A stretch of 64,000 bases of DNA from Linanthus parryae (GCA_023055425.1 JALGPY010000005.1:79029495-79093494); one strand, 5' to 3'; shown: positions 26,962-39,800, numbered from the stretch's first letter. Notes: a model not told the origin generated them from the sequence alone. Translations and numbers: made by a program.

Positions 26962-27354
26962 TGTATTAAAGTGATCAAGTATTATCTGGTTGGACCAAAT
27001 TGAACTCACTGCCAAATTGATGACATGAAGTGAAGTGCAGCAGTAACCGTTAGATTGTTTTTCTTCTTCTAATCTTGATCGTTGATTCTGTATTGCATCT
27101 TTCTCATTTTACCTAGTTAGTCCTTATTGTTACGGTGTCGTTTTGACATCGCTTGCTCGGCTGTTATGAGAGCTGGCAAGGTGGCCTCTGATTGGCTGTT
27201 TGCTGCTGATGTAATCAAGCCGTATATAAGGCTTTCTCCTTCTTCATTAATTAATAACGGTGATTTGGTATTTTCTTCTCAAACGTTCCTCTTTCCCTCT
27301 CTTCCATTTCCATGGCCGACGCTAGGGTTTAGGTTTAGATCACTCGAGTTAACA
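26962..27354 (+). repeat. 3' LTR of the nested Copia
   Basis: TGTATTAAAG to GAGTTAACA, nearly identical to 24811-25201. Confidence 0.9.
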
Positions 27355-27359
27355 TTTTC

Positions 27360-30300
27360 CTCTGACGCGAGATTATCCCAGTAGAGCCACTCACTGGGTT
27401 GAGCTTCTCTAAATCCTCCATGCGAAGCCTTACCTCAGCAGCTACCTAAATTGGATTCGCCTTGACAATGTTGAAAATTGCATTGTTGCGTGCATACCAA
27501 GTGTTGTGCATCAACAGAAAGATTTCCTTGAGCTTCTCTGTCGATTCAGTAGCAATGCAAGTAGAAAGACACTGCTCTGCCGTGCCATTGAGCATTCTGA
27601 GATCCCACTATATCGCAATTAACTCAACAAAACGTTTGTCTAGCCGCACCTGAGAAAAACATGTCCCGAGGACCAGGGCCGGTCCTAGACTTTCATGGTC
27701 CCAAGGCGATAATTGAAAGTGAGGCCCCTTTTACTATAAACATAATTTTGAATAAAAAAAAACTCACTCCGTTGTAGGGCGGCATATACCTCGCGTTTTA
27801 TTAATAATTAGGGTTTTAAATTCGTAAAAGATGCGGGGGACATAAAACCTTACCCACTACTCCTGAAAGTATACTACGAGGCCCCATGAAATTGGGGGCC
27901 CTAGGCGAACACCTAATCAGGCTAGTGGATGGGCCGGCCCTACCGAGGACTCGGCATAATCTTCACAGAGAGGGCATTGAGGCTCAACTTGAACTCCTCT
28001 GCGCAATAAATTATCTTTTGTGGCTAAAGATTTTTTCAGAATCCGCAACAAAAAATGGAGCGTTTTTTTGGGAAAACGAACAGACCACAACTTCTGATAG
28101 ACCTTAAAACCCTCTCCCGAGATTTCTGGACCAGTTGTGCTATTGTTCTCCATCTTTTTTGCAACTATATAGCCTGTTTTTACTGAGTAGAATCCATCCC
28201 GGCTGAGCGGCCAAATTTGTTTATCAGGGCATGGTATATGAGGTAGATTAATCTTCTCAATAGCTACGCAATCCACTTTTCATAGTCTGTCTCTCATCTT
28301 CTGGACATCCCAGCCATTCTGACCCTCCAACATAATGCTACTAACATTTTCGTTGTTTGAATCCGGCAAAATTGTGATGAGTTTGGATGACGGATTGGAC
28401 GGGATCCATGCATCCGCCATCCGAGCCATCTCCCCATTGCCAATCTTCCACCTTAGCACATGTTTCAGAATAGCATGTCCTGCCATAACACCTCTCCATT
28501 CAAAGGAGGGTGCATAGCCAAGTTTAGCACTCATAAAATCAGACGGGAAAATACTTAGCTTTTAGTACCCTGCTGCAAAGGGAGTGCTCTTTCTGCATGA
28601 TTCGCCATCCCTTCTTAGCCAACATAGCTAGGTTAAAGGCTTTGAGGTCCTTGAATTGCATGTCCCCCTCTTCCTTCGGTCTCTGAATTTTGTTCCACGC
28701 TACCCATGAGATACCTTGATCTTGATGCGCTTTACTCCACCAGAATCTTCTAATAAGCATCTCCATCTTCTCACAAGTCCCTGCCGGTAACTGAAAACAT
28801 GACATGGCATAAGTTGGCAAAGCTTGAGCTACAGCCTTGATCATCACTTCCTTTCCTGCCGTCGTCAGATTCTTTTCTTTCCATCCCTTAAGCTTATTAG
28901 CCTATCTCTTAATAAGCTTGTTGAAATTGATTTTCTTATTTCTTCCCACCGTTGTGGGAGGCCAAGATACTGATCGTGCTGGTTCACTTCCGGAATACCT
29001 GTTCGAGGATACTCTTCTGCACTGTCTCTGGAACATTGGAGGAAAAACAACCGCCGAATTGTCTATGTTTATGAGTTGACCAGATGCTTTTTCGTAGTCT
29101 TGCAACAGCTGTAGCAGGGTGGTTATGTTTTCTTCGTCAGCCTGCGTAAAAAATAAAGAATCATCAGCAAAAAACAGATGGGAGACCACTGGTCCTCCCT
29201 GAGAAGTTGTTACTCCTCTAAGTTTCCCTTCATCTACAGACGCGGAAACAGTTCGTGACAACATCTCACTGCAAAGAAGAAACAGATACGGAGAGATTGG
29301 ACAGCCTTGTTTGAGGCCCCTTTCCGATTCTAAGTGCCCCACTGGAGACCCATTCCGCATAAAAGATTATAAGACTGTCCCCACGCAGTTCATCACAAGA
29401 GCACAAAATGTTATCCGAAATCAATCGTCCTTGGACGAAAGCATTTTGATTCTCATAAATAAGCTTAGGAAAGAATTTATTCAAACGATTAGCCACACAT
29501 TTAGCCACTATTTTATAAATCACAGTGCATAAAGCTAATTGGGTGATAGTCAAAAGGCTTACGAGGCTGCTTGATCTTCGGTATCAAGGCGATAAGAGTA
29601 TGGTTGGAATCCTTAACCGACTTCCCATTTTTTAGGAATTTAATGATCTCATTGGTTAATTCATCCCCCACTAAACTCCAGTGTTTCTGAGAAAACCCAG
29701 CATTGTATCCGTCAGCTCCTGGTGCTTTGGCATGAAAAAACTTTGTGTTCTGGTCCCCGTGACGGAGCCAGTTCACCCTGGATCTTTGTCTCCACAAAAT
29801 TTCTTCCCTTCTTTAAACATATTAAACTCTCTGGTAAGACTTATTTTCTCTGCTATGACTTCTTCACTTTGGGGATGATTGTCTAAATAACTTGCCCTTT
29901 CGCGTAGAAGGTTACATCTTTTGACAACTTGGCCGAAAACTTCCTTGTTCCACAAGGAACACTTCCTACCCATTAGCTGCAGCTTGTCCACTAACGGGTG
30001 ATCCAAATCTGCCAGGATTCGGCCATAAAAGAGGTGAAACCCTTGTCAGTTTCCCACATGTCTTCATACTGAAATATCTTCTTTCACCGCCAAACACTTC
30101 CATGTTGATTCCATTCCAGAAAAATAGGGACATGATCTGAATTAGGCCACCATAAGTGGATGAATTTGGCTTCCTGAAACAATCTAACCAAAGGAAATTC
30201 GCAACAACACGATCTAGTCTTTCGCGAATGTTAGAATTATCAATTTGATTATTAGACCAAGTAAACTGATTACCTTGAAAGCCAAGGTCCAACAACCCTG

Positions 30301-30805
30301 CATTGCTGAGAGCCTCCTTGAACTGATTAATCTTACTGTAACTGACCCCAGCACCTCCTTCCTTCTCATCTTGCGAGGTGATGGCATTAAAATCACCTGC
30401 CACACACCAAGGAATGTCTGGATGGGGAATTATCCTCCTGATCAACTCCCAAGATAGAGATTGCTCATCTCTGTTAGGGTTTTCGTAGAACCCCGTAAAC
30501 TTCCCCAACAAATAATCGTCCTCCCTCTTTAACCAAGTGTCAATAAAGAAGAAATACTGACTGAGAACTTGAAATTGCATACTGTCTTTCCATAACAACG
30601 CCAATCCTCCCTTTCTGCCAATAGAGTCAATTGAAACACCATTGTAGAGCGGGAGCCTGGCAATAAAACTCTACATCTCCTGTCTGGACGATTTAGTTTC
30701 TCTTAAGAAAACCAAATCAGGGGACTTCTGCCTCACCAGGTCACGAAGCGATAGGAACGTACTAGGTTTCCCAAGCCCACGTACGTTCCAACACAAAAGA
30801 CTCAT
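27360..30805 (-). pseudogene. LINE ORF2: endonuclease, reverse transcriptase, zf-RVT-like region
   Basis: The minus-strand start ATG is at 30805-30803 (MSLLCWNVRGLG, the usual opening of plant LINE ORF2). The endonuclease has VAGDFNAI (about 30390) and NIRERLDRVVANFLW. RT has APGADGYNAGF, ENQNAFVQGRLISDNI, GLKQGCPISPYLFLLCSEML and the catalytic FADDSLFF (about 29170). A zf-RVT-like region (28130-27950) with CPLCEDYAES follows, then LLMHNTWYARNNAIFN beyond the MITE (about 27490). Multiple frameshifts and stops break it. The product would nick target DNA and reverse-transcribe LINE RNA. Confidence 0.85.
27674..27942. mobile_element. hAT-type MITE, 269 bp
   Basis: It begins CAGGGCCGGTCCTAG and ends GGGCCGGCCCTA, imperfect terminal inverted repeats with the CAGGG start common in plant hAT elements. 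The 8-bp direct repeat CCGAGGAC lies at 27666-27673 and 27943-27950, the hAT duplication size. LINE coding sequence is continuous across it. The interior has no transposase. Confidence 0.9.
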
Positions 30806-30835
30806 TTTGACCGGCGGGACTGAATCTCAGTCGCC

Positions 30836-32142
30836 ACCGAAAACATAAGTGGTAAAACCTCCTATTCTGAACCATCCTCTGTCCCTGCCACTGCCAGCTT
30901 GTCAACCATGTCATCTAAAAACAATTGCTTTTCCACCTCATGTTTTTCGATAGTCACTGCTTTTGGAAAACTCTGGGGTTGGGCTGAAGTTCACGGTGTC
31001 CAATTTTTTCTTCGTAACTTGTCTGTGATTATTTTGTTCCATCACTTGGACATTGAACACGTTAACTCTGGCTATAACCCAGTGTGAGTTACTATCCCCT
31101 AAATTCGTTGTCGTAGCTATATTCTTCCCCTTAGAACTTTTACCCTATGTGTCGTTTCTGTGAAGTACAGTGAGAGCTTCAGGTTGGTCTTCTGAGTGCT
31201 TCTCTGCCGTAACTTCTCCTTGAGGCAGAGGGGACTTTGAGCTGCCCCGGTAGCTGGCTCTGCGAAATCTTCGTCATCCTCCATCGGCGTACTTTCCAAG
31301 TGGGTCTGATTATCATATTATCATTTTTCAGGTTACCGACGTTCTCAGATCCAGCCTCCCAACCCATATCCGTCGACTTCTCTCGCCTCGGAGATCCCCT
31401 GCCTTGTCCTTGTGAGTTTCTAAGCGCAACTTTGTGAAGGCTTTGAGGATGGCAAAGTAAAAAATCCCTGTATCTTGGCTCCATGCCAATCCTCAGGGTA
31501 AGCACCACACTCATCGCCGGTGTGGGTTATACATCCGCACCACCGGAAAATATAAGGAAGACGTTTGTATTTAAAGTCGATCCAGATTTCCTCTCCCTTA
31601 ACTACCAAGTTGCATCCTCTCGGAATTGGATCGCCAAGGGGAAATTGAGCCCTTGCACGGATATAGTTAATACCATCCTCGCTCTCAATGTGTTCGTCAA
31701 GGTAAAGGGATTCTGCGACCGAGTCAATAATCATCTTTCATGTCTGCTTCTTTATTATATGAATGGGGATATTACTGAGTTGAAACCAGAATTCAAACTC
31801 CTTTAACTCTAGGGATTTCGTTGGATCACCTAGCTTCCGTGGATTCATAAGTAACACACTGCCATTGAAAGCCCAAGGACCGCCCGAAGCGACGCGATCC
31901 ATGCTAGCTTGATCCGGGAAAACGAACAAGAAAGTGTTAAAATCGACTTCGATCATGTTCACCATGTTACCTTTGTTCCAGATCTTGCGAAAGACTGGCC
32001 TCATTGTTGAACCCACAATCTTCTCCACCGTTGCAAAAAAACCGATCAGAACATGATTGAAACCTTTCTCTGCTTCAGTACAGTAGTCGTCCTCCAAAAC
32101 AACCCTAGTCTTCTCTCTCTTCGTGTAGTCTGTGTTGGCCAT
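30836..32142 (-). pseudogene. LINE ORF1 (DUF4283-like with zinc knuckle)
   Basis: The start is the ATG at 32142-32140 on the minus strand (MANTDYTKREK). HVLIGFFATVEKIVGSTMRPVFRKIW and ASGGPWAFNGSVLLMN (to about 31790) are typical of the DUF4283 domain of plant LINE ORF1. After a frameshift, LPYIFRWCGCITHTGDEC (about 31555) is a CCHC-type knuckle. The rest, to about 30840, is broken by frameshifts and stops and is low in recognisable features. The protein would bind element RNA. Confidence 0.75.
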
Positions 32143-32394
32143 GGTGTCGTTCACAAGCAGGAAGCTCGACCACCAGAACTCCCGACGCAGCCTTCGATCG
32201 ACGGCAGACAACGGAGAAAACAAGCAAACCCTAGAAGTCGCCTTTCAAAATTGCTCCGAGAAACTCGGAGGTACTCTTGGTAAATTTTATTTTTTTTGTC
32301 AGATTTTTACTCTACATAAATTATTTTGTTATATTTATAACTTCTTTTAAGTGTATACGAAATTATGTCTAAGTTTGTAGACTTCTTAGTATGT

Positions 32395-33420
32395 AGAAAT
32401 GAATAGAAAACGACAAGAACATTTGGTGCATGTCAACAAACAAAAGTGCATTTTTAATTTAATTTGTTGAAATCTAATAGTAACATTGTCCAAAAATCTA
32501 GAGGAAAGAGATTATCACCAGCATTTTCATCACTTTAGATCCAGGTCTCCAATTGGTGAATAATTTCGTAGGAATAAGTTTATGAGATGATTATTAAAGA
32601 TTTTGATTTATTTCGAAAACAATGAACTAAATTGACAAAATAATCAGTAAATTACAAAAAGTTGCAGATATTTAATATTACTAATTGGATGTTCGTGGGA
32701 TCTTTATTTTTCTTTTCAATTTCAACTACAACTTAATTAGCACTTTGTAATATAATTAGCTTTTTCATTTATTTACTAATTATATGTCAAGTGGTTAAAG
32801 ATATTGTTTTGTCATTGTTTCTCATATGCAACCCCATTGGAAGAGTTGTGGTTATAGAAAATGTGTAAACATTTCTTGTTATAAGATATCTGAACACTAG
32901 CACTTAGCGCATAGGAACAGAAGATGTTACTCTACAGGTTGAAGACCAATAATAGTCGAAGCAGTTCAAAATGTGGTATCCCTATCCCATCATATGAACT
33001 TGCTAAAATTATTGGTATTGGTATTGGTATGAACTTAATATTGCACTTCAGACGGCTCAACTATTTTCTTAAATATATGAAATGTTATGTACTGAGATTA
33101 ATCATGTACAAGTTTGGAGAGGTGTTAACTTTTTAACATGAATAGAGAAAGACAAGAAAAGTTGGTGTCAACAACCTTCTACAATTTGTTTAATTTTTTG
33201 AAGATCTATTAGTCCGGACCAAGAATTTATTGAAATTGTCCGAATTTCTAATTATGAGGAGTGGAAAAGGTTTGTTTCACCAGCGTTTTCATCACTTTAA
33301 GAGGTGCTCTTCAATTGTGAAACAATTTTGTAAGCACCAGTTTATGTAATAATTATAAGAATTACTGATTTATCTCTCTAACAGTAAACTTAAATGATAA
33401 AAGGAGAAAAAATAAACTGC
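32395..33420. repeat. Diverged direct duplication, about 270 bp units 740 bp apart
   Basis: Both copies share, in order, GACAAGAA.A.TTGGTG, ATTGTCC, CACCAGC.TTTTCATCACTTT, TTCAATTG/CCAATTGGTGAA and a GTTTATG word. The partner intervals are about 32395-32660 and 33137-33420. Confidence 0.6.
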
Positions 33421-33449
33421 GAAAATTGATAAATTTCTTCTCTTAATCT

Positions 33450-33513
33450 CATCTGGTAAAAAAATTACGCCAAAAGTATTACATCTGGTAAAAAAATTAC
33501 GCCAAAAGTATTA
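33450..33513. repeat. Perfect 32-bp tandem duplication
   Basis: Units 33450-33481 and 33482-33513 are identical, starting CATCTGGTAAAAAAATTACG. Confidence 0.95.
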
Positions 33514-34054
33514 CATAGTCAGACTCTCAAGTTAAGTCATGCAGATGACATCATGATGAAAAATAGCCCTATCTTGTCTTTTTGTTCTTCTTTGAACAAC
33601 ATATTCAAAAGAAGAAAACAAATTAAAGAAGAAGACTAGAAGAGTCGAAGTAGTCGCTTTGAACATTTTTTTTTGGAGGCAAGTCGCTTAGAACATCTTG
33701 TTTGAACATCCAAAGGGCTGTTTTCATTAATGCTCCTCATTTTAATCTCATTCTTTCTCCAATAAAGATTACTTAATCACACGTGTTTATACTAAAACAT
33801 GCCATTGAACCACAAGAAGATTGAGGTGATCGACCTTCATTTAGTTTTATTATTATAATCATCATTGTAGAAGATGTGTTTATTGAGAACACCTAACAAA
33901 CGTACACTTTGTCGAATCCTAACCCTACATGTTTTGTAACATCATCAATTGTAAATTTGATTAATATAAATCCATCGAATCTTAGCATGACATTATAGGC
34001 ACATGTCCAACTTATTTTTTCACCCGTGCGAATCAAGTAAAGGTTTGGTTGTAC

Positions 34055-34280
34055 TAGCTCACACTAAAAGAGTTTGGTTAGCAAACGGTGCTAGCTCAGC
34101 ACTAGAGCATTCTTGCATGATGTCTCGGATTTAAATCTGACTAGATATTAGGATACGATGTAATTCTAAAATAAATGTAGTTGTACTGGTTCACACTAAG
34201 AGAGTTTGGTTATCAAATAGGTGTTATCTCCGTAGTAGAACATTCTTGCATGAGACGTTAGGATACAATGTAATTCTAAA
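34055..34280 (+). repeat. Two tandem SINE-like copies
   Basis: Copy 1 has GTGCTAGCTCAGCACTAGAG (A-box-like) and GGATTTAAATCTGAC (decayed B-box) with a tail ending CTAAAATAAATG. Copy 2 (34187-34280) repeats TTGTACTGGTTCACACTAAG, GAACATTCTTGCATGA and an A-rich tail but has lost the B-box part. The tRNA origin is inferred from the A-box region. Confidence 0.4.
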
Positions 34281-35394
34281 AAAAATGTGGGTTAATATTA
34301 AACCAACACCTTCTTTGGTTGCTATTTGCTATGTTACGCTTTTGGCCAAAGTGCATTCGTGGTACTCATAGTTTTACTTTGAGCGAATTTGGTACCTATA
34401 ATTTTAATTGCTGTAATGGTGGTATATAAACTTAAGATAGTTGCAAAAGTGGTACCTTTTGTTGGCTTTCGTCTATATTTTGGACGGAAAAGTGTAAAGG
34501 ATCAGTATAGCCCTTTTCTCACTCATAATATTTTAAAAAAATTACAACTTTTACCCGCAGATCTAAAATATTTAGAAAATAAATGTTTTAATTCCATTAC
34601 ATACATATATAATACTAAAGTTCATATTTTAATAAAATGATAAAGTCGTACTTTTTTTACATGCAAATTTATTTGTCATCACTTATATAAAAAAAAAATT
34701 AATGATATAAGTATCAATTTAAACATTATACAAAAAGTATACTTATGCTTCATTGTTTTACAAAAAAAAAATATACATGCGACATTCATATATTTTTCAT
34801 CCACCCTAATGTTGAATGTAACCTTTAAATTCATCTGGGGGAGAAATCTCTTATGATGATTGAATTAAGGTTGATCTTATTTTAGATAAAAAATGTTAGA
34901 TCTATTTCAACGATTTTTCATTATAATATGGGGAATTTATACTTTGTGCCCTTATGTTATAGTAATTAGGCAAATTATACCACCACTATTCATCAATTAA
35001 CAAGGAACACTCTTAATTTGTCTCAAAATATTAACAAAATGCACCCTTCCGACAGCATGTGTTAGTGACTGTTAAGTTGGCACTGAGACTCATGTTTGGG
35101 GCTATTTTCTTTCATTTATGCCCCTTCAAAGTCGTTAGATGACCCTTGTGATCTTGTAGTGGTAATATATTACGAATTTAACCATTCAACTTAAAGACCA
35201 TTCTACACTTCTACATACCTCTACAGCCTGCTTTTACACACTACCATCCATTTCCTCCATTTTTATTCACTTGGTGTAACTTTCTAATGACAGTTTCTGT
35301 TTCTATTTTGTAGTAACTCAAGAGTTTCTTATGAAACACAATCCTTCACACATTTGAGGCCGGAATTTTCCCAGTCTCAAATTAGCATATTCAA

Positions 35395-35411
35395 CATATG
35401 ATATCGATTAT
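35395..35411 (+). repeat. Target-site duplication of the plus-strand LINE, left copy
   Basis: CATATGATATCGATTAT is repeated exactly at 40981-40997, directly after the LINE poly(A). Confidence 0.95.
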
Positions 35412-35515
35412 GAGTCACTATCTTGAATTTTTTCACAAGGTTAGGGTTTTCTCCGTGTTTTTCGGAGGCGACGAGGGAGATCGGCAGAAGCTAGGGTTTT
35501 CCGGTTCTCTTCACG

Positions 35516-36723
35516 ATGGCGAGCTTAGGCAAGGATGATTCTCTCGAGGATGTCAACCGGAGGACTGCGAAGTTATCACTGTAGGAAGAGGAAGTTGTTG
35601 TTTTTCCTTCGGCGTATTGTGAGGAGGCAGCGCAAAACCTAGGTCCTTGCTTAGTTGGTGCGTTTCTGCGGCCTATTACTTTCAATGTTTGGGTGATGAA
35701 ACAACTCTTCACCAAGATCTGGCCAGAAGGGGAGGACATAAGGATCAACGAGCAAGTGCCAAATAGGTTTGTTATCGAATTTCCCTCTTCGAGTTCCCTT
35801 GAATCAGTGCTGAAGGGCGGACCATGGCTTTTTGACGGGAACCTTCTCATGGTCAAATCATGGGTTGTTTCTGCAAGAGTTGATAATGTTTCTTTTGATC
35901 ACATTGAAACGTGGGTGCATGTTCGAAACTTTCCGGTCTTTCTGAGATCGGAAGATGACATACGTAAGACTATTGCAAATCTAGGAGATGTACTGGAGGT
36001 AGATCTGAGGATCCTCTCGGGTGGAGGGGAAGATTATGTGCGAGCTAGAGTAAGGCTAGATAAGCACAAACCTCTTAAGAGGGGAGTGTATATCAAAGCC
36101 TTGGATGTGGAAAAAATGTGGCTGGATTATGTCTACGAAAGGATCCCCTCAGTTTGTGAATGGTGCGGGAGGGTGACGTATCATTCCTTGTCTTGTCATG
36201 AAAGGGAAGCGATCGTAGGAGCCGGTGATCCTCCGGGTTTTGGTGACTGGCTCATCTTTAGGCCTCCTCCTAAGAAGAAGATATGGGCTGATAGTGAATT
36301 TACTTCGGGGGTTGAAGATGATTCCACCATCAACCAGACAAAAACAGCGGAAGAAACAATGGAGAAGCCACTGGATGAAGGCCTTGAAGTGGATAAGGGA
36401 AGTGAAGCTATGGAGGTGGAGAAAGTGTCTACAGGGGTAACATCCCTGTTGATATGTTTGATAACCCTTTGTGCAGTGAGCCAGAAGTGGTGAAGGAGGA
36501 TAAAGGGAAGGGACTTATGGAGAAAAGCCAAGGAAAGAGGAAAGTAAGTGAAACCAACTTCAGCCCAAACCCGAAGGAAAAAGGGAATGGACAAAACTTG
36601 CGGGGTCGAGGCAGAGGGAGAGGACGTGGTGGAGGTGGCAGAGGAACGTTGAATCCAGGACCCCTACTGCTGCATAAAGTTCGACGAAACACAAGGCAAC
36701 GAATAAAGCTCAAGGGGATTTAG
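35516..36723 (+). pseudogene. LINE ORF1 (DUF4283-like, zinc knuckle, Gly/Arg tail)
   Basis: The start ATG is at 35516; a TAG at 35582-35584 interrupts codon 23, and the frame is then open to 36493. VGAFLRPITFNVWVMKQLF and VLKGGPWLFDGNLLMVKSW are DUF4283-like. IPSVCEWCGRVTYHSLSC (about 36150-36200) is the zinc knuckle with three Cys and one His. A one-base shift between about 36430 and 36454 moves the C-terminus to a second frame ending at 36723, which has a GRGRGRGRGGGGRG stretch, probably RNA-binding. Plant LINE ORF1 proteins are thought to bind element RNA as chaperones. Confidence 0.85.
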
Positions 36724-36841
36724 CGAAAGGTGATCCAATTAACATGCCTACTGGGATTCAGATTTCATCCAAGGATTTGAGTGCCTTAAAGACTCAAAAT
36801 GCGCTATTGGCGGAGGGTGCTAGCCACCCCCGCCAAGCACA

Positions 36842-39800
36842 ATGAGTCTTTTAGCATGGAACGTACGCGGTCTTGGGAACCCGAGTACGTTCCTAACACT
36901 CCACGACTTAGTGAAGCGGAAAGTTCCTAACTTAGTTTTTTCTCATAGAAACTAAGTTGGATAGGATCGAGATGGAGAAGATTCGACAAATATTGGGTTA
37001 TGCAAATAGTTCAATTGTTAGTAGTCGGGGTCGTAGTGGTGGACTCGCACTACTTTGGAGGGAAGGTATGCAAGTACAAGTCAATAATAGCTCACATCGC
37101 TTCATAGATGTGACTATTTTTGAGATTGATAACAATTTTAGTTGGAGATTTACCGGTTTCTACGGTGATCCGAATAAAGACGACAAACATCTTTCTTTGG
37201 GAATTGCTAAGAAGATTAGCTCCTCGGCCACCTTGTCCGTGGTGTGTCGCCGGTGACTTCAATGCCGTGACAACTTTGTTGGAGAAGGAAGGAGGCACTT
37301 TGGTAAGCTTTAGTCAACTATCGCAATTTAAAGATGTCCTGAATGATGTCGAGCTCATTGATTTGGGCTTTTCGGGTAACCCTTTTACGTGGAACAATAA
37401 TCAAGTGGACGGAGATAATATTCGTGAAAGATTAGATAGAGTTGTTGATAACTCTTTGTGGATGGATCGTTTTCAGGGCGCAAAAGTTTCACATCTTTGC
37501 GAACCTAACTCGGACCATTCACCAATCTTTTTGGAATGGAATTCGGACAAAAGACGGAGTTTTAGAAGATTTCAACATGAGACTATGTGGACTAGGCACG
37601 GAGATTATGATGAAGTTGTGAAACAGTTATGGGATGATATGGGGCAGCAGCTGCTGACATACAAGATGTCCCATATGGCCGAAGGTTTGAAGCTGTGGGA
37701 TTCAAACGCTTTTGGTAGCGTGAGGAAGAAGTTAAAGGCGCTGCGCGACAAATTTGGTGAGCTCGGTCAGCAGCATCAGACTAGTGAATTCGTGGCAGAG
37801 GCAAAAAAGTTGACAGCAGATTACAATGAGACTCTTCGTCGAGAGGAAATCATGTGGGCTCAAAGGTCGCGTGTTATGTAGCTAAAACACGGTGATCAAA
37901 ACACAATGTATTTTCACAAGAAAGCTACAATTCGTAGAGCAAGAAATAATTTCCGTGGGATTGAAAATAATAATGGAGAGTGGATTACTGATGATGTTTT
38001 GATAACGAAGGTTTTAGAGGACTATTTTATGGACTTGTTCACGTCTACTCATCCGACGATGAATGAGATAGACCCTATTTTGCAGAATTTTGAAGAGAGA
38101 GTTTCGCTAGAACAAAGACTCTCGATGGAGCTACCATATTCTGCCGAGGAAGTTAGAATTACCTTATTCCAGATGGACCCGGAAAAAGCACCCGGGGTCG
38201 ACGGCTTTAATGCCGGGTTTTTTCAGAAAAAATGGAATCTTGTAGGAGAAGAAGTCACAGTTACAGTATTGGGAGTGTTGAATGACGGGGCTAGTTTGGA
38301 GGAGTACAATTCGACACTCATCGCTCTCATTCCGAAGAAGAAACAACCTAGAACGCCCGGAGATTATAGACCAATTAGTCTATGCACAGTGCTCTACAAG
38401 ATTGTGGCCAAGACGGCTGCAAACAGATTGAAGAGACTACTTCCACATCTAATCTCTGAAAATCAAAGTGCTTTTGTTCAAGGGCGCCTTATTTCAGATA
38501 TTATTTTAACTGCCTTCGAAGTAAATCATTCGTTGAAGACGCGAAAGAAGGGTAAGAAGGGTTTTATGGCACTTAAAGTTGATATGAGCAAGGCTTATGA
38601 TAGGGTGGAATGGGAATTTGTTCGTGAAGCTCTTTTTCATATTGGGTTTTGCCCGAAATTTATCTCCCTGGTCCGAAATTGTATATCCTCGGTCTCCTAT
38701 TCATTTGTCCGAAATGGTGCATCAAAGGGGTTTGTTAAACCGGAAAGAGGACTGCGACAAGGCTGCCCTCTCTCACCCTATTTGTTCTTGATTTGTAGCG
38801 ATTTTCTATCTCGTGCTATCTCTGTAGCGGTCAGAGATGGAAGGCTAGAAGGCGTGACGGCTTCTAGGGGGAGGACCTGTGGTCTCCCATCTATTTTTTG
38901 CTGACGATAGTTTATTTTTTACAGGAGCAAATATGGAGAATATGAATTCTCTTATGGATATCATCAGAGACTATGGAATAGCTACGGGGCAGCGAGTTAA
39001 TTTCGAAAAATCAGCCCTAGTTTTTTCGTCTGGTGTTCCAGTTGAGATGAGAACTCTTTTACTTAATGCAACAGGTGTTCAAGAGGTCGAGCAATACGAC
39101 AAATACTTGGGTCTCCCCAATACAATGGGAAGAAACAAGTCTGTCACCTTTGGTTCTCTAACTGACAAGTTTGCTAGCAGATCAAAAGGGTGGAAAGGGA
39201 GTTCTCTTTCAGTCGCGGGTAAGGAGATTTGCATAAAGGCGGTAGCCCAAGCTTTACCTACCTATGCGATGAGCTGTTTTAAGCTCCCAGATGGCATATG
39301 TGATAAGATGGAAGGTTTAATTCGTCAATTCTGGTGGAGTAATGGGGAGAGGGAGAGAGGCATAAGCTGGCTCGCTTGGGACAAGGTGCAGAAAACAAAG
39401 TTGCAAGGTGGGATAGGCTTCAAGGATCTAAAAGCTTTTAACCAAGCTATGCTAGCAAAATAAGTCTCGAGATTGATTCAGAAGCCGGATTCACTGCTGG
39501 GTCGAGTTTTAAAAGGGAAATACTTTCCTGATTCTTCGTTGCTTAAAGCTGAATTGGGATCGAGTCCAAGCTTCGCTTGGAGAAGTCTGTTTCATGGGAA
39601 AAGTTTGATAGAAAGTGGTTCACGATGGTGCCTTGGCGATGGTAGCAGTTTCACATTGGGGGATAGATTTATTCCTAGTCACAATAATTTCAAGACGATC
39701 TCACCAATTCAGGTACCAGCTCCAACCATCAGTACTTTCATTACACAAGACAGAACATGGAATACTCAACTTCTAGATCAATTTGTTTGGAATGTGGATA

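Larger units (their letters stand above)
24811..27354 (+). mobile_element. Copia element with internal deletion, nested in the LINE
   Basis: Two LTRs of about 391-393 bp flank 1.76 kb. The 5-bp duplication TTTTC (24806-24810 and 27355-27359) brackets it, and LINE sequence is continuous when it is removed. A gag fragment is fused to RT, so the gag C-terminus, protease, integrase and the RT N-terminus are missing. LTRs differ at roughly a dozen of 390 positions by eye, so the insertion is comparatively young. RT and gag resemble the RE1/Retrofit-type copia group; the lineage is inferred. Confidence 0.9.
24406..32293 (-). mobile_element. Plant L1-type LINE, minus strand, interrupted by a Copia element and a hAT MITE
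   Basis: On the minus strand the order is 5' region, ORF1, endonuclease, reverse transcriptase, zf-RVT-like region, RNase H and poly(A) (T21 on plus, 24407-24427). TTTTGTCAGAT occurs directly outside both ends (24395-24405 and 32294-32304), an 11-bp target-site duplication. Removing the Copia (24811-27354 plus one TTTTC) and the MITE (27674-27942 plus one CCGAGGAC) leaves about 5.06 kb, a normal full length. Both ORFs have multiple stops and frameshifts. Confidence 0.9.
32305..35394. other. Unassigned AT-rich intergenic DNA between two LINEs
   Basis: I see no gene. It holds an old duplication (32395-32660 and 33137-33420), a 32-bp tandem duplication (33450-33513) and two SINE-like copies (34055-34280). 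34330-34530 and 34929-35090 contain sentence-like repeats ('TTTGGTACCTATAATTTTAA', 'GGGGAATTTATACTTTGTGC') of the kind found at ends of dispersed plant repeats, but I could not find matching partner ends. Confidence 0.6.

Noticed and set aside
33450..33513. CRISPR-like direct repeat
   Set aside because: Only two adjacent identical units with no spacer, in a eukaryotic genome; this is a simple tandem duplication.
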